A stretch of DNA of 64,000 nucleotides from Azovibrio restrictus DSM 23866 (GCF_000429665.1 NZ_AUCH01000002.1:186001-250000), one strand, 5' to 3'. Shown: positions 24,534 through 33,205, counted from the stretch's first letter. The notes: generated from the letters alone by a model not told the origin. Program-made: numbers and translations.

Positions 24534-26828
24534 TTAAAGCCCGTAACGGTCGATTATCGCGAGATGGGGCTCTATATCGAGTTCGCAGTGTTCCGCCAGC
24601 CTGAGCCAGCATAGCGGGTGTTCCCAGGCTTCCGTGCTGGCGCTGAGCGCCTTGTGGATTTCCAGGGGCGGAACGGATTCCGGGGCGGCGATCGTGAAGA
24701 AGATGCCGGGCAGGTCGATACCGCTGCTGCTGTCCTGAACCTGATAATCGTCGCCGCTGTGGATCCAGACTTTCCAGCCGCGTGCCCTCAGCTGTTCGCG
24801 CATCTGCTCGAAAGCTTCGTCGCCGGGATAGGCGCCGTCAGCCAGCCAGCCTTGGCCGAAGCCGCCCTGGGCCAGCGTATGCACATGCCTGAAGGTGCGT
24901 ATAAAGCTTGCCCGTTCTTCTTCATCCTCGGGAGCAGGGAAGACCGGTGTGGCATCGAAAACCACCCAGTCGTCGACGTGCTGGCGCCAGTTGCCACGTG
25001 AATTTTCGATGATCCGGGCGCTGACCGGGCCGGTGCGCTGGGCAAAGTAATCGACGGGGTCGCCGTTCTCGATGTAGCGGATGATGACCGTGCCCCATTC
25101 CTCCTCGATCGGGCCGCTCTGGCTGTCGAGTTCCATGCCCAGCGTGGCCGCGGCTGCGCGCACCTTGTCCCAGGCCTCGGCGGCGGTGGCGGCAATCAAG
25201 TAATCCCAGAGCACGGATTGGTCTTGTTCGGTGTGCTCGTACATCGCGTGATAGCTCTCGGCGGCTTCGGCAAAACGCTTCTGCTGCATCAGGCTGTGCG
25301 CATGCAGGCGACGGGCGCCATGCGAACCCGGAGATGTTTCAAGCAGGTCGGCGCAGTGGCGCTCGGCGGCGGGCCAGTCGTCGCGGTGGCTGGCCAGGCG
25401 GGCCAGGCACCAGTGCGCGGTCAGCGGCACGCTGTTTTCGTAGAGCCTGGCCAGGCGCAGCACGCCGGCCTCGTCGCCGCGGTTCATCAGCGCGCCGAGC
25501 AGGGTGTAGGCGAGATTTTCTTCCTGCGCAGTGTGGGTCTCGACATATTCCCAGAGCAGGGCGATGGCTTCGTCGTGGGCGCCGCAGGCTTCCAGGGCGG
25601 AGGCTGCCTGGTCGCGCAGCGCCGCGTCTTCCGGGCGTTGACGGACGGCCAGCAGCAGCCACTGGACCTCCTTTTCCGGATTCCGGTCATTGTTTTCGCC
25701 GGCCTGCGCGGCCAGATGTTCAAGCAGGTTTTCCGCTGTGACGGGCAGATCGTTCTGGTTCGGCAGGGCGTCGATTTCGCTGGCCAGCTGGTCGAGCAGT
25801 GCGCTAGCGCCGAGATCACGGCGCAGCTTGGGCAGGCAGGCGCGCGCCTGGGCCAGGTAGCGGTGGGCGCTCCAGGCCGAGCCGCGCCGGATGGCGAGAC
25901 GGATGCCGTATTCGGCCAGCTCGATGGCCATCCGGTAACTGCCGCTTTCGGTGAAATGGGCGAGCGCGCGCTGCAACTGGCTGGCCAGTTGCCAGGTGTT
26001 GCGTTCGCCCTGGCGCAGTAGCACAGGGTACGCCGCCTGCCACCAGGAAAGGTGGTCGCAGAGGGTGAGTTCGGCTAGCGGTGGCAGCGTTTCCCAGACC
26101 TCCTGGTCACGGCCGAGCCCGGCCAGGGCCTGGGCCTTGAGCAAGGTCCGCGGCTGGCTGATGTTGCGCGATTCCGTGCCTTCGGCAGCGGCCTCCTGGG
26201 CGGTGATTTGTTCGAGTGCCTCGGCATGGCGGCCGAGCATGATCAGCGCCCGGTTCCGCATTTCGAAGATGCCGTCGCCGACCTCTTCGCCGGCCGCTTC
26301 GATCCGTTCCTGCTGGTCTTGCAGATAGGCCAGTGCGTCCGTTGGACGCGCGTCGTCAAACAGGGCATCCGCTTTTTCGTTGCTGAGGCACTGGAAACAG
26401 CTCCAGCTCGGGTCGATGCGGGCCAGGGTTTCATCGCAGACCTCGATACGTTCGGCGACCCAGCCCGGACCGTCGATGTTGGCGTAGCAGGACGCCAGAT
26501 CCTGGGTGACGCAGATGGATTGCGGGCAGTCGATGGTTTCCTTGCGATGGGCGAACTCGAACAGGGCGACGGCGTCGGCCAGGGCTTTCTCGCCTTCCGC
26601 CTTGTTGCCAATCCGGTTGCGCATTTCCCAGTGGCCGACGAAGACTTCCAGCCACGGGTTTTCCAGCGTCTTGCACAAGGCTTTGGCTTCCGGCAGCAGG
26701 GCATCGGCCTGTTCCGGGCGCATGTCGACGATTTCGCTGGTCAGGCGGTAGATCAGTTCGGCGCTGTGCGCCTGGCCGGCGTCGGCGAGGTCGTCCTGGA
26801 GCTTGTCTACCCAGTCCCAAATATTCAT
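24534..26828 (-). CDS. Large helical-repeat (TPR-like) protein next to HSP90
   Basis: 764 residues, cytoplasmic, without a signal or membrane segment. Much of it is made of helix pairs with TPR-like spacing and residues ('ALIMLGRHAEALEQITAQEAA', 'AASALEACGAHDEAIALLWEYVETH', 'HAHSLMQQKRFAEAAESYHAMYEH'). The last 200 residues look like a distinct globular domain ('AQGGFGQGWLADGAYPGDEAFEQM', 'ARGWKVWIHSGDDYQVQD') that I do not recognise. The start at 26828 has AAGGAAG upstream. It follows the HSP90-family gene by 42 bases on the same strand. A TPR protein paired with HSP90 suggests a co-chaperone or client-adaptor role, which is inference only. Confidence 0.75.
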   Translation of the reverse strand: MNIWDWVDKLQDDLADAGQAHSAELIYRLTSEIVDMRPEQADALLPEAKALCKTLENPWLEVFVGHWEMRNRIGNKAEGEKALADAVALFEFAHRKETIDCPQSICVTQDLASCYANIDGPGWVAERIEVCDETLARIDPSWSCFQCLSNEKADALFDDARPTDALAYLQDQQERIEAAGEEVGDGIFEMRNRALIMLGRHAEALEQITAQEAAAEGTESRNISQPRTLLKAQALAGLGRDQEVWETLPPLAELTLCDHLSWWQAAYPVLLRQGERNTWQLASQLQRALAHFTESGSYRMAIELAEYGIRLAIRRGSAWSAHRYLAQARACLPKLRRDLGASALLDQLASEIDALPNQNDLPVTAENLLEHLAAQAGENNDRNPEKEVQWLLLAVRQRPEDAALRDQAASALEACGAHDEAIALLWEYVETHTAQEENLAYTLLGALMNRGDEAGVLRLARLYENSVPLTAHWCLARLASHRDDWPAAERHCADLLETSPGSHGARRLHAHSLMQQKRFAEAAESYHAMYEHTEQDQSVLWDYLIAATAAEAWDKVRAAAATLGMELDSQSGPIEEEWGTVIIRYIENGDPVDYFAQRTGPVSARIIENSRGNWRQHVDDWVVFDATPVFPAPEDEEERASFIRTFRHVHTLAQGGFGQGWLADGAYPGDEAFEQMREQLRARGWKVWIHSGDDYQVQDSSSGIDLPGIFFTIAAPESVPPLEIHKALSASTEAWEHPLCWLRLAEHCELDIEPHLAIIDRYGL

Positions 26829-26870
26829 GTTTTCTTCCTTGAATGGTGGTTTGCCGCGCTGCGGCAGAAA

Positions 26871-28706
26871 TTAGTGTTCGACGATCAGCGTGACCGCAGC
26901 TGCGAGATCGGTCAGGGCCTGGTTGGGGGCTTTTTCCCCGTGCGGGCTGCGGCTGGCCATCAGGACCTTGAAGGCCTTCAGCAGGCGCGCGGCGAGCGCC
27001 GCCTGGGCAGGGGCTTCGGCCATGGCGCGGAGCAGGGTCTGGATGGCCGGATTGTCGAGGTTGATGTACAGGCGTTCGTCGTATTCGGCGTCGATCTTGG
27101 CGGTGAATTGACGCGCCAGTCGCAGTGCCGACTGCGAAATCTGCTTGTCGCTGGCATCGGCCTCCAGGCGTCGCTTGAGCTCGCTGTCGCGGTCGGGGAC
27201 GACGACCAGTGGCAGGGCTTCCGGATGAAAACGTGCAGGGATCAGCTTTTCGCCGTCCGCCAGATGCGTTTCCAGCCAGGCCTGTTGTTCCGCCGGCAGT
27301 TCAGCCAGTGTGAACAACTGGCGGTTGCCCTGTTCGGTGCCCAGTTCGGTCAGGCGGACCCCCTTGAGCTGCGCCCAGCGCCGCAGGAAGGGAACGACCG
27401 CGTAGCGGTGGCCGTGGGCAACCGGCACGCCCATGGTCCGGAACAGCATTTCCTCGAAGCCCTGGCGGTTTTCGAAGATGACGTGCAGGCTGCCGCGGGA
27501 AAGCAGGTCGCGGACAGGCAGATCGCCCCGCGAGCTGGGAATGCGCACGCAATCCATGATCAGCTGGAACAGGCGTTCGTCGCACAGGGCGGCGCCGAGC
27601 AGGGCTTCGTTGTGGCGGGCCAGGATGCGGCGCCAGGCTTCCGGCTGGCTGCGGCTGACTTCGGCCAGACCTTCGATCAGGGCTTCGCTGATGGCGCGCT
27701 GGGTGAGCCGGTAATTGTCGTCGCGCTGCAGATCCTCGCGGCTGGCCGTGGGCGTCAGCTGCGTCGACTCGATGACGCCGCCGACGAAACCGGCCCACGA
27801 GGGCAGCAGGTCGCGGGCGTCGTCATCGAGCAGCATGCCACGGACGAAGACCGAGAGATTGCGGTTGTCGCTGGTGCCATAGGTGGCGCCGTCCTGTATC
27901 CAGAGCAGGCCGGCCGTATTGCCGAACGGGCCGGGGCGCAGGGGCAGCGTGCAGATCGGTTCGAAATTCTTTTCGAAGCGCGCGGCAAAGGCCAGGTTGC
28001 GCCGCCGTTCGAGGGCCGGGTGCGGGTGCGCCTCGTCGTTTTGTCGCCAGGGCGGCGGTTCCGGATTGAGTGCTTCGGCACTGCCGGCGATGTAGATGGG
28101 TTCCTTGAGCAGCAGGCAGTAATGGCCGAGGATTTCCTGCAGGCGGCTGCTGTTGGCGAGTCCCAGGAAGTCCTCCTGCAATTCGAGCAGGATCTCGGTG
28201 CCGACTGGCCGGGAAGCGATGGGTGCCACCGAATACTGTTCGGCGTTGGTCGAGGTGTAACAGTGGCTGCGCGCGGGTTCCTGGTAGGAGGTGGTGTTGA
28301 CGGTAACGCGTTTGGCGAGGACGAAGGCCGACAGGAAGCCGAGCCCGAACATGCCGATCAGGCCGCTGTCGTCGTGTCCGGTCTGGCGCAGGTTGCGCGT
28401 GTAGCCGACGCCGACGGTCGCCAGGTAAGCATGGATTTCGTGCTTGGTCAGGCCGGCGCCCGTATCGGTGATGCGCAGGATGCCGGCAGCACGGTCGAAA
28501 TCGACGTCGATCCTGGCGGGTTCGTTCCAGCCGGCTTGCTCGATCCGGCGCCGGATGATCGAGTCATGGGCGTTCTGCACCAGTTCGCGCAACGCGACCA
28601 TGGGTGTGGAATAAAGGTGTTTGCTGAGGACCGACATCAGACCCGGCAGGTCGACGTCGGTGCGGTGGAGCCCAGCGAGGGACAAAGAGGGGGCTGGTGA
28701 GTTCAT
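26871..28706 (-). CDS. HSP90-family (HtpG-like) molecular chaperone ATPase
   Basis: 611 residues, a GHKL ATPase of the HSP90 type. The ATP-binding signatures are present but diverged from canonical HtpG: 'VALRELVQNAHDSIIRRR' (Glu/Asn box), 'LRITDTGAGLTKHEIHAYLATVGVG' and 'LIGMFGLGFLSAFVLAKRV' (lid). Middle-domain features such as 'VRGMLLDDDARDLLPSWAGFVGGVIES' and 'LTPTASREDLQRDDNYR' match HtpG order. The start at 28706 (MNSPAPSLS) removes an implausible upstream extension. It is probably a specialised paralogue dedicated to its cluster rather than the housekeeping HtpG. No sigma32-type promoter was seen ahead of it. Confidence 0.88.
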   Translation of the reverse strand: MNSPAPSLSLAGLHRTDVDLPGLMSVLSKHLYSTPMVALRELVQNAHDSIIRRRIEQAGWNEPARIDVDFDRAAGILRITDTGAGLTKHEIHAYLATVGVGYTRNLRQTGHDDSGLIGMFGLGFLSAFVLAKRVTVNTTSYQEPARSHCYTSTNAEQYSVAPIASRPVGTEILLELQEDFLGLANSSRLQEILGHYCLLLKEPIYIAGSAEALNPEPPPWRQNDEAHPHPALERRRNLAFAARFEKNFEPICTLPLRPGPFGNTAGLLWIQDGATYGTSDNRNLSVFVRGMLLDDDARDLLPSWAGFVGGVIESTQLTPTASREDLQRDDNYRLTQRAISEALIEGLAEVSRSQPEAWRRILARHNEALLGAALCDERLFQLIMDCVRIPSSRGDLPVRDLLSRGSLHVIFENRQGFEEMLFRTMGVPVAHGHRYAVVPFLRRWAQLKGVRLTELGTEQGNRQLFTLAELPAEQQAWLETHLADGEKLIPARFHPEALPLVVVPDRDSELKRRLEADASDKQISQSALRLARQFTAKIDAEYDERLYINLDNPAIQTLLRAMAEAPAQAALAARLLKAFKVLMASRSPHGEKAPNQALTDLAAAVTLIVEH

Positions 28707-28836
28707 GCTTCTGCTCTTGTTTATAGGTCGAGTGGAATCAGCTGACGTCTGCTCAAAAAAACGACATTTGAAACTTGCCTGTTTTTCCCGGTTGCCCCAA
28801 TTGCTGCTGTGGCCGTGGAACGCTGACAAAACGAAC

Positions 28837-30174
28837 TTAGTCAGCGATCTCGCAGTAGCCCTTTCCGACTTTTTCAGAAATCAACTTCTCGACGTGACGT
28901 GCCGCCGAGGCCGTATCGCTGAAGCGCTTCTCCTGGCTCTGCCCGGAGCCACCGATCCGCCCGTAGCTAACCAGGACCGTCATGTCGGCGATGCTGATCT
29001 CCCAGAATTTGGAAGATTTTTCATCGACATACTCGAAACGGCGAGTCGTCTTTTCGCCATCCTCAACAGGCGAAGCGGCTGGCGCTTCGCTCGCCACCGA
29101 CTTGCTGGTCTTGCTTGGCGCACTGACCTCGGCCGGCATCAGATCGGAACGTACGCGGACGAATGAGGGGAAGCGCGGTACGCCCCCATCGGTCAATTCC
29201 TGGTAGCGGAAAGTAATCAGGCAGCCGGGAACCGGTGGGGCATCCCGAAGCGCATCGGAAAACCCGGTGCCGACGGAAAAGCGGGTGCCATCGGGAAGTT
29301 CAACCAGCAACGCCCCCATCCGCCCCTTGTGCCGTCCTGTACCGGGAAGATGTTCAACGACGACAGCCTCGGCATCATGGAAGGATTTCACCTTGTACAA
29401 GGTCGTCGACCGTCCCGCTTCATAAAGGGAGCCCGGTTGCCGCAACATCAAGCCTTCGCCGCCTATGGATTCGATCTGGCGCAGCGTCTCCCGCAGATGG
29501 TCCAGCCCCTGGCAGCGGTTCTGCTCAAGCAGTCGTACCGGCCCGTCGAGGCTTGCCAAATGCTCGGCCAGGGCTGCCTGGCGGGCTTCAAACGGTTCCG
29601 CCATCGCCGGCGCATCAAAAACGACATAGGAAATCTCTTTCCATAGATCGCTCTTGTCCTGCCGGCGCACGATACTGACCGTACGCTGAAAACGTTTCCT
29701 GTCCAGCCACAACTCCCCATCCAGCGGAATCGGCGGCAGCTTGGCAATGAACCAGTCCGGGGCGTGATACAAATTGCCCTGCCGCGAGAAAAACTGCTGG
29801 CCATCCCAATAGGCGCGCACACCGTCGAGTTTCTCGCTCATCCACCAGTCGGTCAGATCGGTCTCGTTGTCCCAACTGTGTGCCAGCAGCAAGGGCGGGC
29901 CTTTATCGACGGTTTCGCTGCCCTCATCCCCCGCTTCGCTGGCCTTGACCTTCCTGACCGGCTTTTCCGGCAGATTGCCGATGCGCTCAGCCTCGGCAGC
30001 ATCACCGCGCAACTTGCGGATATGTTTGCAGGTGCGTTGCTCGATGGGCAGTGACTGGTTCATCCAGGCCGGACAGGTACAGCTGTATAAGCCGCCGATG
30101 TTCCGGATCAGGTAGGGCTTGACGCCCGAACCCTTGATCTCGATGCTCTCGCCGTCATTCAGATCAGCATGCAT
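28837..30174 (-). CDS. SWIM - ATP-dependent DNA ligase - WGR fusion protein
   Basis: 445 residues with three modules. (1) A SWIM zinc finger at residues 32-51: C32, C34, C49, H51 ('YSCTCPAW...TCKHIRKL'). (2) An ATP-dependent ligase adenylation domain: motif I 'EKLDGVRAYW' with lysine 115, then 'IPLDGELWLD', motif III 'YVVFDAP', motif IV 'GGEGLMLRQ', motif V 'LYKVKSFHDAEAVVVE', and an OB part ('GTGRHKGRMGALLVELPDG...FSVGTGFSDALR'). (3) A C-terminal WGR domain ('FWEISIADMTVLVSYGRIGGSGQ...KRFSDTASAARHVEKLISEKVGKGY'), a nucleic-acid-end-binding module usually seen in PARPs. It should seal nicks with ATP. It lies 37 bases after the second ligase-like gene. Confidence 0.9.
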   Translation of the reverse strand: MHADLNDGESIEIKGSGVKPYLIRNIGGLYSCTCPAWMNQSLPIEQRTCKHIRKLRGDAAEAERIGNLPEKPVRKVKASEAGDEGSETVDKGPPLLLAHSWDNETDLTDWWMSEKLDGVRAYWDGQQFFSRQGNLYHAPDWFIAKLPPIPLDGELWLDRKRFQRTVSIVRRQDKSDLWKEISYVVFDAPAMAEPFEARQAALAEHLASLDGPVRLLEQNRCQGLDHLRETLRQIESIGGEGLMLRQPGSLYEAGRSTTLYKVKSFHDAEAVVVEHLPGTGRHKGRMGALLVELPDGTRFSVGTGFSDALRDAPPVPGCLITFRYQELTDGGVPRFPSFVRVRSDLMPAEVSAPSKTSKSVASEAPAASPVEDGEKTTRRFEYVDEKSSKFWEISIADMTVLVSYGRIGGSGQSQEKRFSDTASAARHVEKLISEKVGKGYCEIAD

Positions 30175-30211
30175 TTTCCATTTCCATTGCTTGGCTAAAG
30201 CGAGTCGATGA

Positions 30212-31660
30212 TCAGAGCACCTGCTCCCAGCCCTTTTTGATGTTTTCCTCGATCCAGCGCGCCGCTATTTCTTCCATGAGCTCGGCGCTTGGCGCTGTCC
30301 GCACTTCGCGATCGAGCGGCGTCGCCCGTCCGGGGGAATAATCGGTCCAGTGCAGAACATAGGCGGGGTAGGAAGGATCCTGGCCTTCCTTGTTGGTCTT
30401 CCAGGCGACAAGCTTGCGTACCGCCATCTTGTCTTTTGTGACCTTCTTCCAGACCGTCCGGCGAAGAATCTCCGAGGCCGGCAAGGCAAGCGCCTGAACG
30501 GAACTGCTTGCCTGATCGACCTGGCAGCGTTCGAGAATCTGGGAAAACCGGGTATCGACCGGACCGGGCTTTTTATCCTCGCGCAGCCGCACCAACACGG
30601 GATGCAGCAAGCTGGCCGAGGGCATCGTGCCAATCGCCTTCCAGCCGCTCTCAGCCTGATACTCGAGTGCCATGGTGTAGACCGGCTGCCCGCCGGATTC
30701 CGGCTGCAGGTCCGTAACATTGACTTCAATCACCAGTTCCGGATGCACGAAGGTGAACAGGTCACCGGATCGGCTCGGACAGCGGAAGCTCGAGGCGCAG
30801 TTCATCGGCTTCAGACGATCCATCAGGCTATGCCGGAAATCATCGCCGCCCAGATTGCCGCAATGTCCGATGATCTGAACGCGGCCATCCTCGCGGGTCA
30901 GACCGATCAGGAGATTGCGGACCGCGGCCGGATCTTCCGTTCTTGCCGTATAGCCGAGAACCACCGCATCAAGCGTAAATTCCGGCTTGACCTTGTAGAT
31001 GGCACCGAGTGCCGAGCGCACCACCAGTCCCTCGGCCTTGCCGCCTTCAACCAGTTCGGCAAACAAGGCGGGCAGATCCGTCACACTTTCGACGCTCTCC
31101 GTTTTGATGGCCTTTGTGCGCTTGCCACCGGCCAGCAATTCGGCGATGGCCGCCAGCCGTTGCTCATACGGGGCAAACTGCGGCGCATCCGCCAGCAGTC
31201 CCTCAACGAGGTCGAAAGCCAGGAAACCCAGCCGCTCAACCTGGGCATCGGCACCGCCGCCCAGTGCCGAGCCGACATCACCGACGCGCGGCCGGTCCTT
31301 GCCTGTCGAGGCAGCGAACAACTCGCCGGCCAGCACCACCCTGCCGGCAAGTTTTCCAGTCGCCGCCTGCGCCTCGGCCAGAAAGGGAATATCGCCCGAT
31401 ATCGCCTTGCCATTCGTGCTGACCAGGATCGCCGACGAAGGCTCCAGGACGAGAAACCAGAGTTCGCCATCCACTTTCGGGGAAACATGAAATGGACCGC
31501 CGAAGATACCGGTGGCGAGTTCATTCGGCTTGACCGAACGATAGGAGCCGACAACCCGCCGCCGATAGGCCTGGATGGTCTGCATCAGCGCCTCATCATT
31601 GACCGATCCTGCCGGGTACCAACTGCCCTTGCCCAGGGCACTGCCTTGTTGCAATTCCAT
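30212..31660 (-). CDS. ATP-dependent DNA ligase-like nucleotidyltransferase
   Basis: 482 residues. Covalent nucleotidyltransferase motifs are visible: motif I 'SPKVDGELWFLVL' with lysine 62, 'GRVVLAGELFA', a motif III-like 'LGFLAFDLVEG', motif IV 'AEGLVVRSALG' and motif V 'IYKVKPEFTLDAVVLGYTA'. An OB-like part follows ('IIGHCGNLGGDDFR'). About 200 C-terminal residues are extra, ending 'AARWIEENIKKGWEQVL', without a recognised domain. It may seal DNA or RNA, or use the adenylate for another transfer. It starts 1 base after the 237-residue gene and precedes the SWIM-ligase, so two unlike ligases are encoded side by side. Confidence 0.8.
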   Translation of the reverse strand: MELQQGSALGKGSWYPAGSVNDEALMQTIQAYRRRVVGSYRSVKPNELATGIFGGPFHVSPKVDGELWFLVLEPSSAILVSTNGKAISGDIPFLAEAQAATGKLAGRVVLAGELFAASTGKDRPRVGDVGSALGGGADAQVERLGFLAFDLVEGLLADAPQFAPYEQRLAAIAELLAGGKRTKAIKTESVESVTDLPALFAELVEGGKAEGLVVRSALGAIYKVKPEFTLDAVVLGYTARTEDPAAVRNLLIGLTREDGRVQIIGHCGNLGGDDFRHSLMDRLKPMNCASSFRCPSRSGDLFTFVHPELVIEVNVTDLQPESGGQPVYTMALEYQAESGWKAIGTMPSASLLHPVLVRLREDKKPGPVDTRFSQILERCQVDQASSSVQALALPASEILRRTVWKKVTKDKMAVRKLVAWKTNKEGQDPSYPAYVLHWTDYSPGRATPLDREVRTAPSAELMEEIAARWIEENIKKGWEQVL

Positions 31661-31661
31661 G

Positions 31662-32375
31662 TCAAGCCTCCTTGGCGACGGTTGCAGGGCGTTTGAGTTC
31701 CAGGTCGCTCAGATGCAACCTCAGCTGATAGCGATCCCCCTCGACGCGCCCTTCGAGAAAGCCGCGACTGGGCCGACCATTGGCCTGGAAGACCAGCGGA
31801 TCGGCCCCCTTCGGACCGGCGCCGACGAGCATGACGGAATCAGACTCGGCCAGTTCCTTGGCGATGGCGTAAAGGAAGTCGTAGGTCACGCCATCGACAT
31901 GCATGACCTGCAGGGTGCGGCGAAAGACGAAACGACGAACCGCCTCGGCGATCGGAATCTTGCGCCCCGTCCAGCGGACCGGATGCTCGATATCGACATT
32001 GGCCTCGATATCCACCGGATCACGCCGCTCCTTCTCGCTGCCGTCGGGGGCCGAGACGATTTCGACGATACGGGGCGGGCAATGCAGGAATTCGCCGCCT
32101 TTCGTCAGGTAAACCACATTGGTTTCGCCGATGCTGCGCCCGACATGCTCAATGTCGATCTCCGGATCACCGTCAATCAGCGCTTGCGCGTAATCCTCGC
32201 CGAGGCGCTGGGCCAGGACGTCGCCGCGGCAAGCCTCGGTGGCTGCCAGGTAACGGCGAAAAGTCACGGTGTGTCCGGGCAGGCCTATCGGTATGGCGGC
32301 CTCGCGGGCGGGGGAAATGGTCTGCACGGTGCCATCGCGCCCGGCAGCATTGGATAAGCGGAATGAATTGGCCAT
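31662..32375 (-). CDS. Conserved-looking hypothetical protein, ligase-linked
   Basis: 237 residues, soluble, not recognised. The central region 'DIEHVGRSIGETNVVYLTKGGEFLHCPPRIVEIVSAPDGSEKERRDP' and the C-terminal 'RRTLQVMHVDGVTYDFLYAIAKEL...MLVGAGPKGADPLVF..NGRPSRGFLEGRV' look like compact strand-rich domains. The start at 32375 has AGGAG at an 8-base spacing, placed over the stop region of the upstream gene. It sits 9 bases after the 198-residue gene and 1 base before the ligase-like gene, so the three are almost certainly cotranslated from one mRNA and may form a complex. Confidence 0.75.
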   Translation of the reverse strand: MANSFRLSNAAGRDGTVQTISPAREAAIPIGLPGHTVTFRRYLAATEACRGDVLAQRLGEDYAQALIDGDPEIDIEHVGRSIGETNVVYLTKGGEFLHCPPRIVEIVSAPDGSEKERRDPVDIEANVDIEHPVRWTGRKIPIAEAVRRFVFRRTLQVMHVDGVTYDFLYAIAKELAESDSVMLVGAGPKGADPLVFQANGRPSRGFLEGRVEGDRYQLRLHLSDLELKRPATVAKEA

Positions 32376-32384
32376 GGCGCGCTC

Positions 32385-32981
32385 CTAGAACATGTCAAAG
32401 TTAAGTTCGTCGGCGCTTTCTTCCTCGTCTTCAACCGCCGAAATCTTGCCGGGCTCGGCCCAGCTCGGTGAAATCGGCGTGCCGACCAGGCAGAAGATCC
32501 CTTCGTTGTTTTGCAGCAGGAAGGCGGTATCGAGGCGGAAATCGGCGCTGTATTTGAACTTGAAGCTGAACACCTCACCCGCTGCAAGCCGCGCTTGCAA
32601 AGCCGCATCCAGCGTCATGGCATCGAGCGCATAGACGGCATCAATGGCGAAGTCGAGAACGGTAGACGGCGAAACGGCCGCGAGCGCTTGCGGCGCGCCG
32701 AGCGTCGAGGGCTTCAACTCCAGCGCCTGTCCGTCTGCACCAATCCCGACCAACTGATTTTTCTGCAGCCACCGACCCGATTCATCAAAATAGCCCTGCG
32801 CCGTCATCCCGGTTTGCAGGAGATAAAGGCCGTCGGTGGTCAATGCCGACTTGACGCAGGTTTGTCCATCCTGATCGAGTGGCACCCGCCGACGCGAACC
32901 ATAAAGCTTGGTGCGCTCGACCTTGGCGTGGTCGAAGCTCGACTCAATGCCATCAAGCACGACGATGATGGGTTTAGCCAT
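32385..32981 (-). CDS. Hypothetical protein heading the eleven-gene run
   Basis: 198 residues, soluble, not recognised. It opens with a strand 'KPIIVVLDGIESSFDHAKVERTKLYGSRRRVPLDQDG' and ends in a very acidic tail ('AVEDEEESADELNFDMF'), the kind of tail that often contacts basic or DNA-binding partners. The start at 32981 has a strong AGGAGG site. It is the first gene after the promoter candidate at 33054-33083, which makes it the probable leader of the ligase sub-operon. Confidence 0.75.
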   Translation of the reverse strand: MAKPIIVVLDGIESSFDHAKVERTKLYGSRRRVPLDQDGQTCVKSALTTDGLYLLQTGMTAQGYFDESGRWLQKNQLVGIGADGQALELKPSTLGAPQALAAVSPSTVLDFAIDAVYALDAMTLDAALQARLAAGEVFSFKFKYSADFRLDTAFLLQNNEGIFCLVGTPISPSWAEPGKISAVEDEEESADELNFDMF

Positions 32982-33053
32982 ACTGAAGCCTCCTGCTTCG
33001 TGAACTCGTGAATGAGTAGGCCCGGGGACGCGTCCGTGGCCAAAAATTCAGAG

Positions 33054-33083
33054 ATCATATTTCGGGAAGGCGGCCGATATCAA
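33054..33083 (-). promoter_or_regulatory. Sigma70-type promoter of the ligase/HSP90/MoxR run
   Basis: On the minus strand TTGATA (33083-33078, 5 of 6 consensus) is followed after 18 bases by TATGAT (33059-33054, 5 of 6). A start of transcription near 33047 would give a leader of about 65 bases to the ATG at 32981. It is the best-formed promoter seen in the window. Confidence 0.6.
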
Positions 33084-33188
33084 GCGGCTTCGTTCCACGC
33101 CGAACCTCAACGAACAACGAACTGCCGAGGCTCACGGCACAGGCGAAGGCAGCCTGAGATGCAGAAAATGCACTGTGCATTTATGGAC

Positions 33189-33205
33189 AACCGGCTACGC
33201 CGGTT
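33189..33205. repeat. Perfect hairpin AACCGGC-TAC-GCCGGTT
   Basis: A 7-bp perfect stem with a 3-base loop, REP-like in style, at the right edge of the compositionally distinct block. A second copy was not seen in this window. Confidence 0.5.

Noticed and set aside
24360..24614. Possible small gene on the + strand between the repeat-protein and SWIM genes
   Set aside because: It overlaps the end of the repeat-protein gene, and its 84 codons have no recognisable features; the region is better read as control DNA.
26208..28700. 830-codon open frame on the + strand opposite the HSP90 and repeat-protein genes
   Set aside because: It is a shadow of two well-supported minus-strand genes with recognisable motifs.
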